This document shows, in pieces, positions 1 to 10,059 of a stretch of 49,860 bases of DNA. The stretch's first letter is position 1; each line of letters opens with the position of its first letter. The notes below the pieces were generated by a model that saw only the letters and a list, made by a program, of their open reading frames with translations, did no database searches and had not been told where the DNA came from. Where the stretch lies: contig SHZA01000012.1 of assembly GCA_009692515.1 (NCBI GenBank), positions 1-49,860 on the forward strand, written 5' to 3'. This stretch comes from Bdellovibrionales bacterium. GTDB lineage: Bacteria > Bdellovibrionota > FAC87 > UBA2466. Both the position numbers and the translations under genes were made by a program.

Positions 1-133
<133 letters not shown>

Positions 134-327
134 TTATTAAAACTTCAATCTTGATTTGTCTCATGATACCGAATGACCTACCTTTTTTTTGACCCATTTC
201 GCTTTATGCCAAAACCTGAAATCACAGCACCTAAAAAGCGCGCCGCATCAAACAAAAACCACAAAGTTAAAACCCCTTAATAATTTAGCGTTTTAAGTCG
301 ATAAATAGCATATCATCTCGATTATAC

Positions 328-1287
328 ATGCCAACACCTAACATCTCCATCATCATTCCGGCCTTCAATGAAGAGGCTAATATTGAACCGATTTTCAATC
401 GTATCTTTCAGTTACTTCGGGAAGAAGATTACGAAATTATTTTTGTTGATGATGGGAGTACCGACAACTCTTTCATTAACATTCAAAAACTTGCCAGAGC
501 TCACCCGCAGGTAAAGGGGGTCTCTTTTTCGAGAAATTTTGGACACCAGGCAGCGCTAAAAGCTGGGCTCGATCATGCTAAAGGTAATTGTACCATCTCT
601 ATCGATTGCGATCTTGAACACCCACCAGAGGCTATTAGTAAAATGTTAGCTTTTTGGAGAGAGGGTGCTGAGGTGGTTATTTCAAAAAGAGAAAACTCTC
701 TCAAAACCACCTTTTTTAAAAGGTACTCTTCTCAGACCTTTTATTTTCTGCTTAAATTTATTTCTGACATTCAGGTGGAACCAGGCACTGCCGATTTTAG
801 ACTTCTGGATAAAAAAGTAGTTCAAGCCTGTGCTGCCATTACTGAAAATGAACTGTTTTGGAGAGGCATTATCCCCTGGTTGGGTTTTAAAACCAAAACC
901 CTCTGGTACCACCAAGACCAAAGACAACACGGGGAAAGCAAATACACCCTACTCAAAATGATGAAACTTTCGCTCGTTGGGATTACTAGTTTTAGTATTC
1001 GCCCTCTCTATTTAAGTTTGTATTTGGGTGTTTTTTTTGCCGGATCCTCATTTGTTTATTTATTGTATGCAGTGACAATTAAATTTCTCACCAACGATAG
1101 CGTGTCCGGATGGGCCTCTGTGATTGCGAGCGTTTTACTGATTGGCGGTATGCAACTTCTGATTTTAGGTGTGATGGGAATCTATCTTGGCAAACTATTT
1201 ATGCAGAGCAAAGGACGCCCTCAGTACGTTATCCGTGAGACCCTACCCACCGCTCTACAAAAACAAGAATTAAAGAGGGTTGTCTAA
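328..1287 (+). CDS. GT2 family glycosyltransferase, polyprenyl-phosphate sugar synthase type (GtrB/DPM1-like)
   Basis: This 319-residue protein has a family-2 glycosyltransferase domain at residues 5-230: IIIPAFNEEANI at the start, VDDGSTDNS, and a DCDLEHPPE acceptor/metal motif in place of the usual DADLQ. Two predicted membrane segments follow (about 233-255 and 265-290). This is the architecture of enzymes that move a sugar from a nucleotide donor to undecaprenyl or dolichyl phosphate at the cytoplasmic face. The next gene starts on the base after this stop codon and encodes a GT-C-like membrane protein, so the pair probably forms a cassette: this enzyme makes the lipid-linked sugar and the next one uses it. 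No clear Shine-Dalgarno precedes the ATG. The sugar cannot be told from sequence. Confidence 0.85.
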   Translation: MPTPNISIIIPAFNEEANIEPIFNRIFQLLREEDYEIIFVDDGSTDNSFINIQKLARAHPQVKGVSFSRNFGHQAALKAGLDHAKGNCTISIDCDLEHPPEAISKMLAFWREGAEVVISKRENSLKTTFFKRYSSQTFYFLLKFISDIQVEPGTADFRLLDKKVVQACAAITENELFWRGIIPWLGFKTKTLWYHQDQRQHGESKYTLLKMMKLSLVGITSFSIRPLYLSLYLGVFFAGSSFVYLLYAVTIKFLTNDSVSGWASVIASVLLIGGMQLLILGVMGIYLGKLFMQSKGRPQYVIRETLPTALQKQELKRVV

Positions 1288-4029
1288 GTGTCGATTAAGG
1301 CGACCCGATTTACTCAGCGCCTCAGCAAGGCTCTTAATGTTTTAGGGCTGCGACGGTTTAGAATTATTGCTGAAATTATTGCTGTCGTAGCGTCTGTTTA
1401 CGTCATTGCTATATTTATTCCTAAGAATTTATTTAACTCCCTACCTGCAACAGGAGGAGACACCGGTTCACATTTTTGGCCCATCAAGGTACTACACGAT
1501 TATGGAATTCCAAACTTGATCGCTCGGCCTTGGAATCCAGGGAACAATGGAGGAGAAGGTCTTTTAGTTCACTATTTTCCTCTTCCCTTTATCTTTATGG
1601 CTCTATTGGGTTATCTGATTCCAATTGGAATGGCCTTCAATATAGGAACCCTCATTCCGGTAGTGACCTTACCCCTTTCGGTGTGGGCTGGCTTGCGATT
1701 GATGTCTTTGCGATTTCCTGGACCTGTATTAGGAGCTGTAATCGCCTCAGCAGTTATTTTAAATGAGGGAAACTCCATGTGGGGTGGGAATACACTCTCC
1801 ACTTTAGCTGGCCAATTCTCACACATGTACGCTTTGAATTTTTTATTTTTAGGTTGTGGCGTCTTATGGTTTGAAATAAATAAGAAGAAAATCCCCTGGA
1901 AATCTAGCGTGCTATTTTCTGCTGTTGCCGTCTCTCATGGATATATTTATTTTGGAGTTCCCGTTCTTGTACTTTTAATTGCACTTCTTCATCCAAAAAA
2001 TACCTTCCGATTTCGACTCAGTCTTTGTTTTTTTAGCTCTCTTTTTTCGATCATATTATCAGCTTGGTTTGTGGGCCCCATGATAATCACCAATGCTTGG
2101 GTCACACCCCATTTTTTCCTTTGGGCATTTCAGGATTGGGGTCATGAATTAATGCCAAGGATTTGGGATCCTATTATTTTTCTATTCTTTGTTTCTGTTA
2201 TTGTTCTTTCTTATCGAAATTTTCAAAGGCGTGATAATTTATTAATTCGAGTTTCTCTATTTTGGTTTGGTTCCGGACTAGTTTATTTAGGTTTTTTCTT
2301 CTTATTTCGAGCCTTGCATTTAGTTGATGTCAGAGCCATTCCCCAGATACATCTTTTCTGGGGAATCACCATAGGAATTTTAATTGCCTTAGTATTTCGT
2401 CCTCTTAAAAAAGGATTAATTTTAATTCTAACCATAATGATAGTGGCCTTTTTAATTCCTTGGGAAATCTCTCAGGTTGTAAAATTTCCTATCTGGATGG
2501 AGTGGAACTACTCCGGCTGGGAAACCAAAAATAATTATCAATCCCTACTGAAGCTGTCTAACGCTCTTCGCGGAGACCTCTCAGATCCCCGCGTGGCTTA
2601 TGAGCATCATATTAAAAATAATTTCGTAGGAACAGAGCGTGTTTTTGAAATGCTCCCTTACTTTGCCAACCGTGCTACTACCGAAAGCCTTTATCTTCAG
2701 TCTACCGTTTTGGCTCCCATGATTTTTAGTTTAACGTCAGAGATTAGCGAGAACTCTAGCTGCCCATTTGCAAACTGGCCTTGCATGCATTTCGGATTGA
2801 TACAAGCCCAGGATCGTCTCTCTCTATTAGGTGTTAACCAGCTTATTCTCAGCTCTGCACTCTCTATAAAAACTGCTACAGAGAGCTCTTTTTTAAAAAG
2901 TAAATTTACCTTTGGACCTTGGACAGTTTTCGAAGGCATTTACCCGGTTCGCATGACCGAAACATTTATCACTCGTCCAGTAAGTGTTTCTTTCAAAGGT
3001 TGGAGAGTTAAATTTTGGGATTGGTTTAAATCTTACCAAAAAAGCAGTCCCTTTCTGGTAACAAGTGAGCGGGAGAATAGCCTCCCAAAGGAAAATCAGT
3101 GGACCACCCAACAGGACTGTCACCCTTCGACTTCGGTTGATTTTTCGGGAATCTATTTTCACACAGACTGCCCTGGAGTTGCCCATTTTTTGAAGTATGC
3201 CTATCATCCCTCATTTACCTCTTCCGGTGGTGAGCCATTGTTTCTGGTCAGCCCTGGATACCTAGGAATAGTTCCGACAACGACCGACCTAAAACTAACC
3301 TTCGGTTCGTCATGGACATGGAGTTTTTTTAAATGGGTTTCACTGTTGTTTGTTTTTTTCGGCGGTATTATTATTTTTATGCAAAGCCACGGCTTTTCGA
3401 ATCGGGTGTTTCTATGGTTCCAAAAGTTCAATGAAAAACTGCAACAGACACCACAAAAACCGGCCACAAAAAACCGAATTAAAAAAAAGTCGGGCCAGAT
3501 CACAATTAAAAAAACAAAGGCCCGCATCAAGCTGTTTTACGGCGTGAGTGGGTTCATTTTATGTTTATATCTTGTAATGGTATTTAAAACGGATTCTTTT
3601 CTTTTTTGGAAGTGGCGACAATTAAACTTCCGAGACTTTGAAATACTAAGTCACCATCAAGATTTTGGAATACTCCACAAAAATGAAGGGGTCGATGGAA
3701 AACCCATCATAGTTAAGGGCGTTATTTATGACTCCGGGCTCGGAACTCACGCGAATTCAGAAATTAAAATCAGATTAAAAAATAACAGAGCCTTTCTATC
3801 GGGGAAATGTGGTTATCCGGATTATGCTTTTGGGGCCAATGTGGAATGTGAAATCAGAGGTAGTTCTCGAATACTTTTTAAAAGCAACTCTCTAAATAAT
3901 GAATATAGAGAACAACCATTTCGAGTTTCTTTACAGGGTGAAAAAGATATCACTCTGGCGTTCAGAACGCTTAATCCGGACATCAATAGCGCCCACGGAG
4001 TTTGGCTGGATTTATTAACAATAGACTGA
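1288..4029 (+). CDS. Large GT-C-like polytopic membrane protein with C-terminal NPCBM-like domain
   Basis: 913 residues from a GTG start directly abutting the upstream stop codon, with an AGAGGG purine tract about 9 bases upstream. The first 460 residues contain around ten hydrophobic segments. After the first comes GGDTGSHFWP (near residue 56), an acidic loop like the catalytic loop of GT-C enzymes that use polyprenyl-phosphate sugars. A soluble section follows, then two more membrane segments (about 690-710 and 755-775). The end (about 790-913), with GLGTHANSEI and a glycine-rich beta pattern closing in GVWLDLLTI, resembles the NPCBM carbohydrate-binding domain. The family may be the 'PTPS-related' membrane proteins. 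A role in transferring or binding sugars at the periplasmic face is inferred, helped by the GT2 partner upstream. Confidence 0.65.
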   Translation: MSIKATRFTQRLSKALNVLGLRRFRIIAEIIAVVASVYVIAIFIPKNLFNSLPATGGDTGSHFWPIKVLHDYGIPNLIARPWNPGNNGGEGLLVHYFPLPFIFMALLGYLIPIGMAFNIGTLIPVVTLPLSVWAGLRLMSLRFPGPVLGAVIASAVILNEGNSMWGGNTLSTLAGQFSHMYALNFLFLGCGVLWFEINKKKIPWKSSVLFSAVAVSHGYIYFGVPVLVLLIALLHPKNTFRFRLSLCFFSSLFSIILSAWFVGPMIITNAWVTPHFFLWAFQDWGHELMPRIWDPIIFLFFVSVIVLSYRNFQRRDNLLIRVSLFWFGSGLVYLGFFFLFRALHLVDVRAIPQIHLFWGITIGILIALVFRPLKKGLILILTIMIVAFLIPWEISQVVKFPIWMEWNYSGWETKNNYQSLLKLSNALRGDLSDPRVAYEHHIKNNFVGTERVFEMLPYFANRATTESLYLQSTVLAPMIFSLTSEISENSSCPFANWPCMHFGLIQAQDRLSLLGVNQLILSSALSIKTATESSFLKSKFTFGPWTVFEGIYPVRMTETFITRPVSVSFKGWRVKFWDWFKSYQKSSPFLVTSERENSLPKENQWTTQQDCHPSTSVDFSGIYFHTDCPGVAHFLKYAYHPSFTSSGGEPLFLVSPGYLGIVPTTTDLKLTFGSSWTWSFFKWVSLLFVFFGGIIIFMQSHGFSNRVFLWFQKFNEKLQQTPQKPATKNRIKKKSGQITIKKTKARIKLFYGVSGFILCLYLVMVFKTDSFLFWKWRQLNFRDFEILSHHQDFGILHKNEGVDGKPIIVKGVIYDSGLGTHANSEIKIRLKNNRAFLSGKCGYPDYAFGANVECEIRGSSRILFKSNSLNNEYREQPFRVSLQGEKDITLAFRTLNPDINSAHGVWLDLLTID

Positions 4030-4120
4030 GAATTATTTTTTGAATCTTAATTTCAAAAATATCGACTCCGCATGATGCCGGCTTGGAAGAAAAAAAAGGG
4101 CCCTGGGTTTTGAGTTGCTG

Positions 4121-5230
4121 CTAGAAGCCTCCAGGTGGGCTAATATGTTTAACAAACTCAATACAAAGAGACCTTCGATTGCCATCGGAACTCAACTTCA
4201 TTTTTCCTCCATGTCGGGCTACAATCGTTCGACAGACCGCAAGGCCCATTCCTAAGTTTTGTTGGTGATTCATTTGAGATTGGCCTGTTTCTAAAGCCTC
4301 TAATGCTAAATCAGGAATTGCCTCCCCCTCTCGGATTATCTCTATCGAAATATGTTTTTCGTTTTCTTTGATAGACCACTCGATGATCGAATTTGCAGGG
4401 GTGCGCTTTAAGGTGTCATTAGCCAAATGACGTAAAGCTATGAGAATTTTTTCAGGGTCCAGGCTTAATACTATGGGTAAGACTTGCGTTGTTTTTAGTT
4501 CTATCTTTTTAAGATCGGCTCTCGGCCTTAAATCGGTCAAAACAGTTTCTAAAAGTTCGATTAAATTGACCTGTTGTTTATTTAAACTCGGATCAGATTC
4601 CAGGCTTACATATTCCACGACCTCCTTCACAATTTCATAGAATCTATCGGAAGCTCCCTGAATTAAGGTAATCGCCTTTCCTACGTCTGCAGGTAATTCT
4701 TTTTTTTGCTCCGATAGAAGTTCAATGAAAGAATTTAAAACTGTTAAAGGCGTATTTAGTTCATGTGATACCAAAGAAAGAAATCTAGCCTTTGCTTTGT
4801 CTAGCAAAGTTAATTCACCAAGAGCTTTTTCCAAGGATTCATTTTTATCTTGAAGTTCTTTCTTTAAAATAAAGGCCTCATTCGCTTGTCTCAACGTCAT
4901 TCTAAGCTCATCCGGTTCCCAAGGCTTAGAGACATATCTGTAAATCTGTCCTCGATTAATAGATTCAATCACCGATTCAATATCGGTATAGCCCGTCAGT
5001 AAAATTCTGGTGGATAATGGGCTTATTTTTTTCGCCTTTTCTAAAAACTCAACCCCTGTCATCTCTGGCATTCTCTGATCAGAAACAATCACATGAAATA
5101 GCTTAGATTGGATTAGTCTTAATGCATCAAATGGAGACTCAGCAATGCTCACGTCATACTGTCCGCGCAACATTCTTTTAAGTGCCTCTAAATTATCTTT
5201 TTCATCATCTATAATTAAAATGGGATCCAT
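4121..5230 (-). CDS. Response regulator-histidine kinase hybrid (N-terminal receiver, C-terminal kinase)
   Basis: 369 residues. A receiver domain occupies 1-118, with acidic pocket DDE at 8-10, phospho-acceptor D51 in VSDQRMPEMTG, the T/S position in LLTGYTD, and K102 in SKPW. A coiled linker (about 120-145) leads to a HisKA dimerisation helix with the H-box LVSHELNTPL (H156), then a HATPase domain with a weak N-box (LRHLANDTL) and the G2-like GMGLAVCRTIVARHGG. It has no membrane segment, so it is a soluble kinase whose autophosphorylation may be governed by receiver phosphorylation. The receiver resembles the DQRMPEM class common in delta-proteobacteria-like genomes. It is divergent from acsA, 72 bases away. 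The partner and output are unknown. Confidence 0.88.
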   Translation of the reverse strand: MDPILIIDDEKDNLEALKRMLRGQYDVSIAESPFDALRLIQSKLFHVIVSDQRMPEMTGVEFLEKAKKISPLSTRILLTGYTDIESVIESINRGQIYRYVSKPWEPDELRMTLRQANEAFILKKELQDKNESLEKALGELTLLDKAKARFLSLVSHELNTPLTVLNSFIELLSEQKKELPADVGKAITLIQGASDRFYEIVKEVVEYVSLESDPSLNKQQVNLIELLETVLTDLRPRADLKKIELKTTQVLPIVLSLDPEKILIALRHLANDTLKRTPANSIIEWSIKENEKHISIEIIREGEAIPDLALEALETGQSQMNHQQNLGMGLAVCRTIVARHGGKMKLSSDGNRRSLCIEFVKHISPPGGF

Positions 5231-5302
5231 GATAAAAATTGTAAGCCTTCTCAGACCCAGATAGAACTACTTTCTTCGGTCTTTTTCAATTACAGGAGAA
5301 CT

Positions 5303-7255
5303 ATGACGGACAAACTCAATTCAGGTTCGATAGAAACCATAATGAAAGAAACCAGAGCCTTTCCTCCTTCCAAATCTTTTACCGACCAAGCTCATATTAA
5401 TGATAGCGATTCCTATCAAAAAATTTGGAAGGATTCTCAAAAACACCCAGAGAAGTTTTGGGAAAAGGAGGCTCTTTCACTTTACTGGCATGAAAAATGG
5501 CATACGACGCACGAATGGAAAGAGCCCTTCTCAAAATGGTTTTTAGGAGGGAAAATTAATGTTTCCTACAACTGCCTAGATAGACATTTGCCTGAACGAA
5601 AAGACAAGTTAGCTTTTATTTGGGAGGGTGAGGATGGTTCTGTTAGAAAATTCACCTATCAAGATCTTTATGAAGAGGTCTCACAACTTGCTAATGCTAT
5701 GGAAACGGAGCTGCACCTAAAAGCTGGGGACACCGCTGCGATCTACATGCCCTTGATTCCCGAGGCGGTGATTGCCATGTTAGCCTGTGCAAGAATTGGC
5801 GTGGCCCACAGTATCGTTTTTGCAGGCTTTAGTGCAACCTCTCTAAAAGATAGAATTCAGGATGCTGAATGCAAAGTCGTGTTTACCGCCGATATTGGTT
5901 TTCGAAGAGGACAGGTCTTAGACTTAATAAAAACAGTTCGAGAGGCTACAACCGAATGCCCTTCGGTTGTAAAAACTATTTTGCTACGGCGCGATTCTTT
6001 AACAACGCTAGCTCCTAAGGAGATCGACTGGGAAAAATTAACGACTAAGCAATCTCGTCAGCACACCGCTCAACCCTTTGACTCTGAACACCCTCTTTTT
6101 TATCTCTATACGAGTGGCACTACTGGAAAACCCAAAGGCATTGTTCACTCTTCTGGTGGGTATCTGGTGGGAACTTCCGTAACCACTAAGTGGGTTTTCG
6201 ATCTTAAAGAAGAGGATATCTATTGGTGCACCGCAGATATCGGATGGATTACAGGACACAGTTATGTAGTCTATGGTCCTCTGTCTAATGGCGCCACGAG
6301 TGTTATTTACGAGGGGGGCCCCTTGCACCCACATCCTGGACGTGTTTGGGAGATTATCGATAAACATCAGGTTACTATCCTTTACACTGCGCCCACTGCC
6401 ATTCGAGCCTTTATGCGAGCGGGAGATGAATACCCTCAAAAATATCGGCTAAATAGTTTGCGACTTTTAGGAAGTGTAGGAGAGCCCATTAATCCTGAGG
6501 CCTGGATTTGGTACCACCAACAAATAGGCAAAGGTCGTTGTCCTATCGTTGATACCTGGTGGCAAACTGAAACGGGATCTATTTTAATTGCGCCGATTCC
6601 GGGAGTCACCACCTTAAAACCAGGATCTGCCACTAAACCCTTTCCTGGAATTGTGGCCGACATTGTGAATGAAGAGGGACACTCCTGTGCAGCCAATGAA
6701 GGTGGGTATCTTATTATTCGCCATCCCTGGCCCTCTATGCTTAGAACTATTCATAAGAATCCAGAGCGTTTCAAAGAGCAATACTGGTCAAAATTTAAAG
6801 GCATGTACTTTACTGGTGATGGAGCCCACCGAGATGAGGAGGGATACTTTTGGATTAAAGGCCGTGTCGACGATGTTATTAATGTTTCTGGTCACAGACT
6901 TGGCACGATGGAAATTGAAAGTGCCTTAGTCAGTCACCCAAGAGTAGCCGAGGCTGCCGTAGTGGGTCGACCCGATGAACTTAAAGGGCAAAGTATTGTG
7001 GCCTTTGTGATTCCAAGAGATTCAAAAGAAAAAATAAACACTCAATCTTTACAGCAAGAACTAAAGACTCATGTTGCGAAAGAAATTGGTTCATTAGCTA
7101 GGCCCGATGAAATTATATTCACAAAAATATTACCTAAAACTCGCAGTGGTAAAATTATGAGACGATTTTTGAAAGATCTAGCAGCTGGGAAAGAGATCAG
7201 TGGAGATACGACGACACTAGAAAATCCAGGGCTTATAGAACTGATTAAGTCTTAA
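5303..7255 (+). CDS. acsA: Acetyl-CoA synthetase (AMP-forming)
   Basis: 650 residues, the usual length for Acs, with AGGAGA a few bases upstream of the ATG. It converts acetate, ATP and CoA into acetyl-CoA in the cytoplasm. The N-terminal ACAS_N segment contains FWEKEALSLYWHEKW; the phosphate-binding loop YTSGTTGKPKG is near residues 269-279; DTWWQTETG is the acyl-adenylate motif; YFTGDGAHRDEEGYFWIKGRVDD covers the hinge to the C-terminal domain; and K617 in PKTRSGKIMRR is the catalytic lysine that is acetylated in characterised Acs proteins. It stands alone and is convergent with dapL, only 16 bases from it. No pat/cobB-type regulator is nearby. Confidence 0.96.
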   Translation: MTDKLNSGSIETIMKETRAFPPSKSFTDQAHINDSDSYQKIWKDSQKHPEKFWEKEALSLYWHEKWHTTHEWKEPFSKWFLGGKINVSYNCLDRHLPERKDKLAFIWEGEDGSVRKFTYQDLYEEVSQLANAMETELHLKAGDTAAIYMPLIPEAVIAMLACARIGVAHSIVFAGFSATSLKDRIQDAECKVVFTADIGFRRGQVLDLIKTVREATTECPSVVKTILLRRDSLTTLAPKEIDWEKLTTKQSRQHTAQPFDSEHPLFYLYTSGTTGKPKGIVHSSGGYLVGTSVTTKWVFDLKEEDIYWCTADIGWITGHSYVVYGPLSNGATSVIYEGGPLHPHPGRVWEIIDKHQVTILYTAPTAIRAFMRAGDEYPQKYRLNSLRLLGSVGEPINPEAWIWYHQQIGKGRCPIVDTWWQTETGSILIAPIPGVTTLKPGSATKPFPGIVADIVNEEGHSCAANEGGYLIIRHPWPSMLRTIHKNPERFKEQYWSKFKGMYFTGDGAHRDEEGYFWIKGRVDDVINVSGHRLGTMEIESALVSHPRVAEAAVVGRPDELKGQSIVAFVIPRDSKEKINTQSLQQELKTHVAKEIGSLARPDEIIFTKILPKTRSGKIMRRFLKDLAAGKEISGDTTTLENPGLIELIKS

Positions 7256-7271
7256 TTGTTATATAAAAAAC

Positions 7272-8450
7272 TTAAGATTTTAAAGCCCGTCCCAATCTCT
7301 CAATGGCATCTATGAGAGAGGGGTCTGGAACTGTGAGGGCCATTCTAAAAAAATATTCGCCCTCTTTTCCAAATCCAATTCCCGGCGTTAAAACCAATCC
7401 CTCTTTCTCAATAAGTCTTTTAACAAACTTCATTGAAGGTTCTTCAAATGGGACATGAGCCCATACAAAAAAAGTGGCTTTCGGATACACATATTGAATT
7501 CCTAAGTTATCCAACCCTTTTAAAATTATTTTTCGGCGGTTTCGATAGACCTCACGAATGGGATCTGAAAGGGCCTTACCATTTTGCATTGCATAGATAC
7601 TCGCCTCCTGAACAGCCAAAAGAGGCCCCGAATCTATATTTGTTTTAGCTCGTAAAAGTCCCGCGATGAGCTTTGCATTTCCAACTGCGTAAGCAATTCG
7701 CCATCCAGTCATATTAAAAGTTTTAGAAAAGGATTGGAACTCAATGGCAATATCGATCGCACCAGGAATTTCTAAAAGGCTAATAGGTTTATCATTTTCA
7801 TCGTAATACATTTCACTATACGCATTATCAGAGACAAGAATGGTTTGATATTTACGCGCTAAAAAAACTAACTCCGTCAAAAAATCCTTTCCGACGACGG
7901 CAGAGGTAGGATTACAGGGAAAGTTAATTAAAAGATATTTGGGTTGATGGAGCACTAGTAGCGATTCAATTTCATTTAAGTCTGGAACAAACCCATTCTC
8001 TATACGATGGGGAACCGGAATAGGAATTCCACCGGCTAAACTAATAGCGGTTTGAAAAATAGGATAACCAGGAGAGGGATAGAGACACTTATCTCCAGGA
8101 TTCACAAAGGCTAGTGGAAAATGAGCAATTCCCTCTTTCGAACCAATCAGAGCCATCACCTCAGTTTCAGGATTTAATTTCACCTGAAATCTCTCCTGAA
8201 ACCAATCGGCTACACCTTTTTTAAAGGCCATCGTTCCTTCATAGGGAGAATAAACATGGTTTTGTGGGTTTGCTGTAGCCTCCTGTAACTTTCTTACAAT
8301 GGCCTCTGGCGTGGGCAGATCGGGATCTCCGATTGCCAAGCTTAAAAGGGAGACCCCTCTTTTTTGAGCATCGGCCTTCATGGTATTTATTTCGCTGAAA
8401 ATATAAGGGGGCAGTTCTTGTAGGCGTCTTGCCTGTGTTATCCAGTTCAT
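7272..8450 (-). CDS. dapL: LL-diaminopimelate aminotransferase (class I/II PLP aminotransferase)
   Basis: 392 residues of fold-type I aminotransferase. The PLP lysine is K243 in SFSKTFNMTGWR; NFPCNPTSAV and SDNAYSEMYYD are the cofactor-contacting motifs; and IGSKEGIAH (102-110) is a pattern I associate with DapL rather than aspartate aminotransferases. DapL converts tetrahydrodipicolinate directly to LL-diaminopimelate, bypassing the acylated DapD/DapC/DapE steps. It is the last gene of lptM-dapF-dapA-dapB-dapL and its start overlaps dapB by four bases (ATGA), implying translational coupling. The context, with dapF present and no dapD/dapE in the window, supports DapL. A DapC-like role is the main alternative. 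Confidence 0.85.
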   Translation of the reverse strand: MNWITQARRLQELPPYIFSEINTMKADAQKRGVSLLSLAIGDPDLPTPEAIVRKLQEATANPQNHVYSPYEGTMAFKKGVADWFQERFQVKLNPETEVMALIGSKEGIAHFPLAFVNPGDKCLYPSPGYPIFQTAISLAGGIPIPVPHRIENGFVPDLNEIESLLVLHQPKYLLINFPCNPTSAVVGKDFLTELVFLARKYQTILVSDNAYSEMYYDENDKPISLLEIPGAIDIAIEFQSFSKTFNMTGWRIAYAVGNAKLIAGLLRAKTNIDSGPLLAVQEASIYAMQNGKALSDPIREVYRNRRKIILKGLDNLGIQYVYPKATFFVWAHVPFEEPSMKFVKRLIEKEGLVLTPGIGFGKEGEYFFRMALTVPDPSLIDAIERLGRALKS

Positions 8451-9166
8451 GAAATTAATACCTCTTCGTAAGAATAAATTTTGGGAGCCGTTTGAGACAT
8501 TAAAAATTGAGCTCCCAATAGAGCCCCTTTTGCAAACACTCGTCGATTAAGCACCCGATGTTCAATTGTAATTTCCTCATCATCCGAAACAAATTGTAAC
8601 GTGTGCACCCCCAGGACTTCATCCACTCTAGAAACCTCAACAGGAATATTTCGATACCCCTGAAGTTCCAATGAAGAGACTAATCGCTTCATCGTTCCGC
8701 TTGGAGAGTCTTTCTTGTGCTTATGATGACTTTCCCCTGCTACAACATTAAAGCCCATGGTTGAAGGCAATAGTCCAGAATCCAAAATTCGCAGTATTGC
8801 ATTCATTCCGGGTGCCATATTAGGAGCAAACAGAACCGCCCGTTTTTCTGCATAGTGAGCTACCTCTTTCCATTGCGATTCCGAAAATCCGGTGGTTCCA
8901 ATGACGATGGGAGTCTGAATTTTCTTCAAAAGTTCAAGGGTGGCTTCGGGTCGGCTAAAATCGATCCAAATATGAACCTGTTCGCTTGATAAGTCCAAAA
9001 AAGATCTCACTGGAATTCCCTCGACAGAGGGAATTCGCTTCGATTCAGCTATCGCATCACAAAATCTGAAACTCATATTTCTAAATTGAAATCCTTGTTG
9101 GATAGCAGCTGCGATCTCCAATCCCATTCTTCCTGAAGCACCACAAATTCCTACTTTGCAAATCAC
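8447..9166 (-). CDS. dapB: 4-hydroxy-tetrahydrodipicolinate reductase
   Basis: 239 residues. The N-terminal Rossmann motif is GICGASGRMG (6-15). The signature loop ESHHKHKKDSPSGT carries the catalytic H147 and K151, with the PSGT substrate loop at 155-158. VIGTTGFSE and FAPNMAPGMN are also standard DapB features. It reduces the DapA product with NAD(P)H to tetrahydrodipicolinate. It is slightly shorter than E. coli DapB (273) but has every expected element. It overlaps dapA by four bases upstream and dapL by four bases downstream. Confidence 0.95.
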   Translation of the reverse strand: MICKVGICGASGRMGLEIAAAIQQGFQFRNMSFRFCDAIAESKRIPSVEGIPVRSFLDLSSEQVHIWIDFSRPEATLELLKKIQTPIVIGTTGFSESQWKEVAHYAEKRAVLFAPNMAPGMNAILRILDSGLLPSTMGFNVVAGESHHKHKKDSPSGTMKRLVSSLELQGYRNIPVEVSRVDEVLGVHTLQFVSDDEEITIEHRVLNRRVFAKGALLGAQFLMSQTAPKIYSYEEVLIS

Positions 9167-10050
9167 AATAGGCCCAATGCTTTCATGCTTTCAGAGATCC
9201 TAATTTCTGTTTTGGGTAACACTGTGACTAAAGGTAGGCGAACATTATTTTCCATTCGATTCAAAAGCTTCAAACCATATTTGATAGGAGATGGGTTGGT
9301 TTCTGAAAACATCGCTTGGATCAAGGGATATATCTTTTTTTGCAACTTGAAAGCTTGAGCCCAATCACCCGCCTCGGTGAGTTGAAATAATTTCACAAAA
9401 ACCTCGGGTGCTATATTTGCAGTGGCAGAAATAATTCCTTTGCCTCCCAACTGCTGGATTAAAACAAAGGCATCGTCATCACCCGCTAAAATTGATTTGC
9501 TATTCCAATCTAATTTTTCAGCCATTGCCATCCAAAAACCATAATTTCCGCTCGCCTCTTTAATTCCAATGATGTTCCTATGGGAAAAAAGTTTCTGTAG
9601 TGTGGCTAGCTGGAAGGTTACGTTAGTTCTTCCAGGAACATGATAAAGAATCAGAGGAATAGAACTATGATCGGCCAAGAACTCATAGTGCGCAATGAGA
9701 CCTTCCTGGGTCGGTTTATTATAATAGGGTGTCACCACCAGAGCTGCGTGGGCCCCAGCTTCTTTGGCTGCTAAAATCATCTTTAAAACAGTGGCTGTTG
9801 CATTGCTTGCGCAACCTGCAATAACTTTAAGTTTTTTAGGTTCGGCAATTTCACAGCTAAGTTCAATTAGTTTCTGTCTTTCGAGATCGGATAAACAGGG
9901 GCCTTCACCTGTGGTTCCACACGGAACAAAACCATCAACACCTGATGCCATGAGCCAGTTCAGATGGTCTTTATAACCTTTAAAATCAACCTCACTCGAT
10001 TTGTTTAAAAAAGGAGTTACCGTTGCAACAAAAACACCTTTGAAATCCAT
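9163..10050 (-). CDS. dapA: 4-hydroxy-tetrahydrodipicolinate synthase
   Basis: 295 residues of (beta/alpha)8 lyase. CGTTGEGPCLSDLER (44-58) is the DHDPS signature; Y136 in YHVPGRT is the proton-relay tyrosine; K164 in GIKEASGN is the Schiff-base lysine that condenses pyruvate with aspartate semialdehyde; the GDDDAFVL loop lies further on. It is the first committed enzyme of the lysine/diaminopimelate branch and normally a lysine-inhibited tetramer. It starts nine bases after dapF and overlaps dapB by four bases. Confidence 0.96.
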   Translation of the reverse strand: MDFKGVFVATVTPFLNKSSEVDFKGYKDHLNWLMASGVDGFVPCGTTGEGPCLSDLERQKLIELSCEIAEPKKLKVIAGCASNATATVLKMILAAKEAGAHAALVVTPYYNKPTQEGLIAHYEFLADHSSIPLILYHVPGRTNVTFQLATLQKLFSHRNIIGIKEASGNYGFWMAMAEKLDWNSKSILAGDDDAFVLIQQLGGKGIISATANIAPEVFVKLFQLTEAGDWAQAFKLQKKIYPLIQAMFSETNPSPIKYGLKLLNRMENNVRLPLVTVLPKTEIRISESMKALGLL

Positions 10051-10059
10051 TTTAAAACA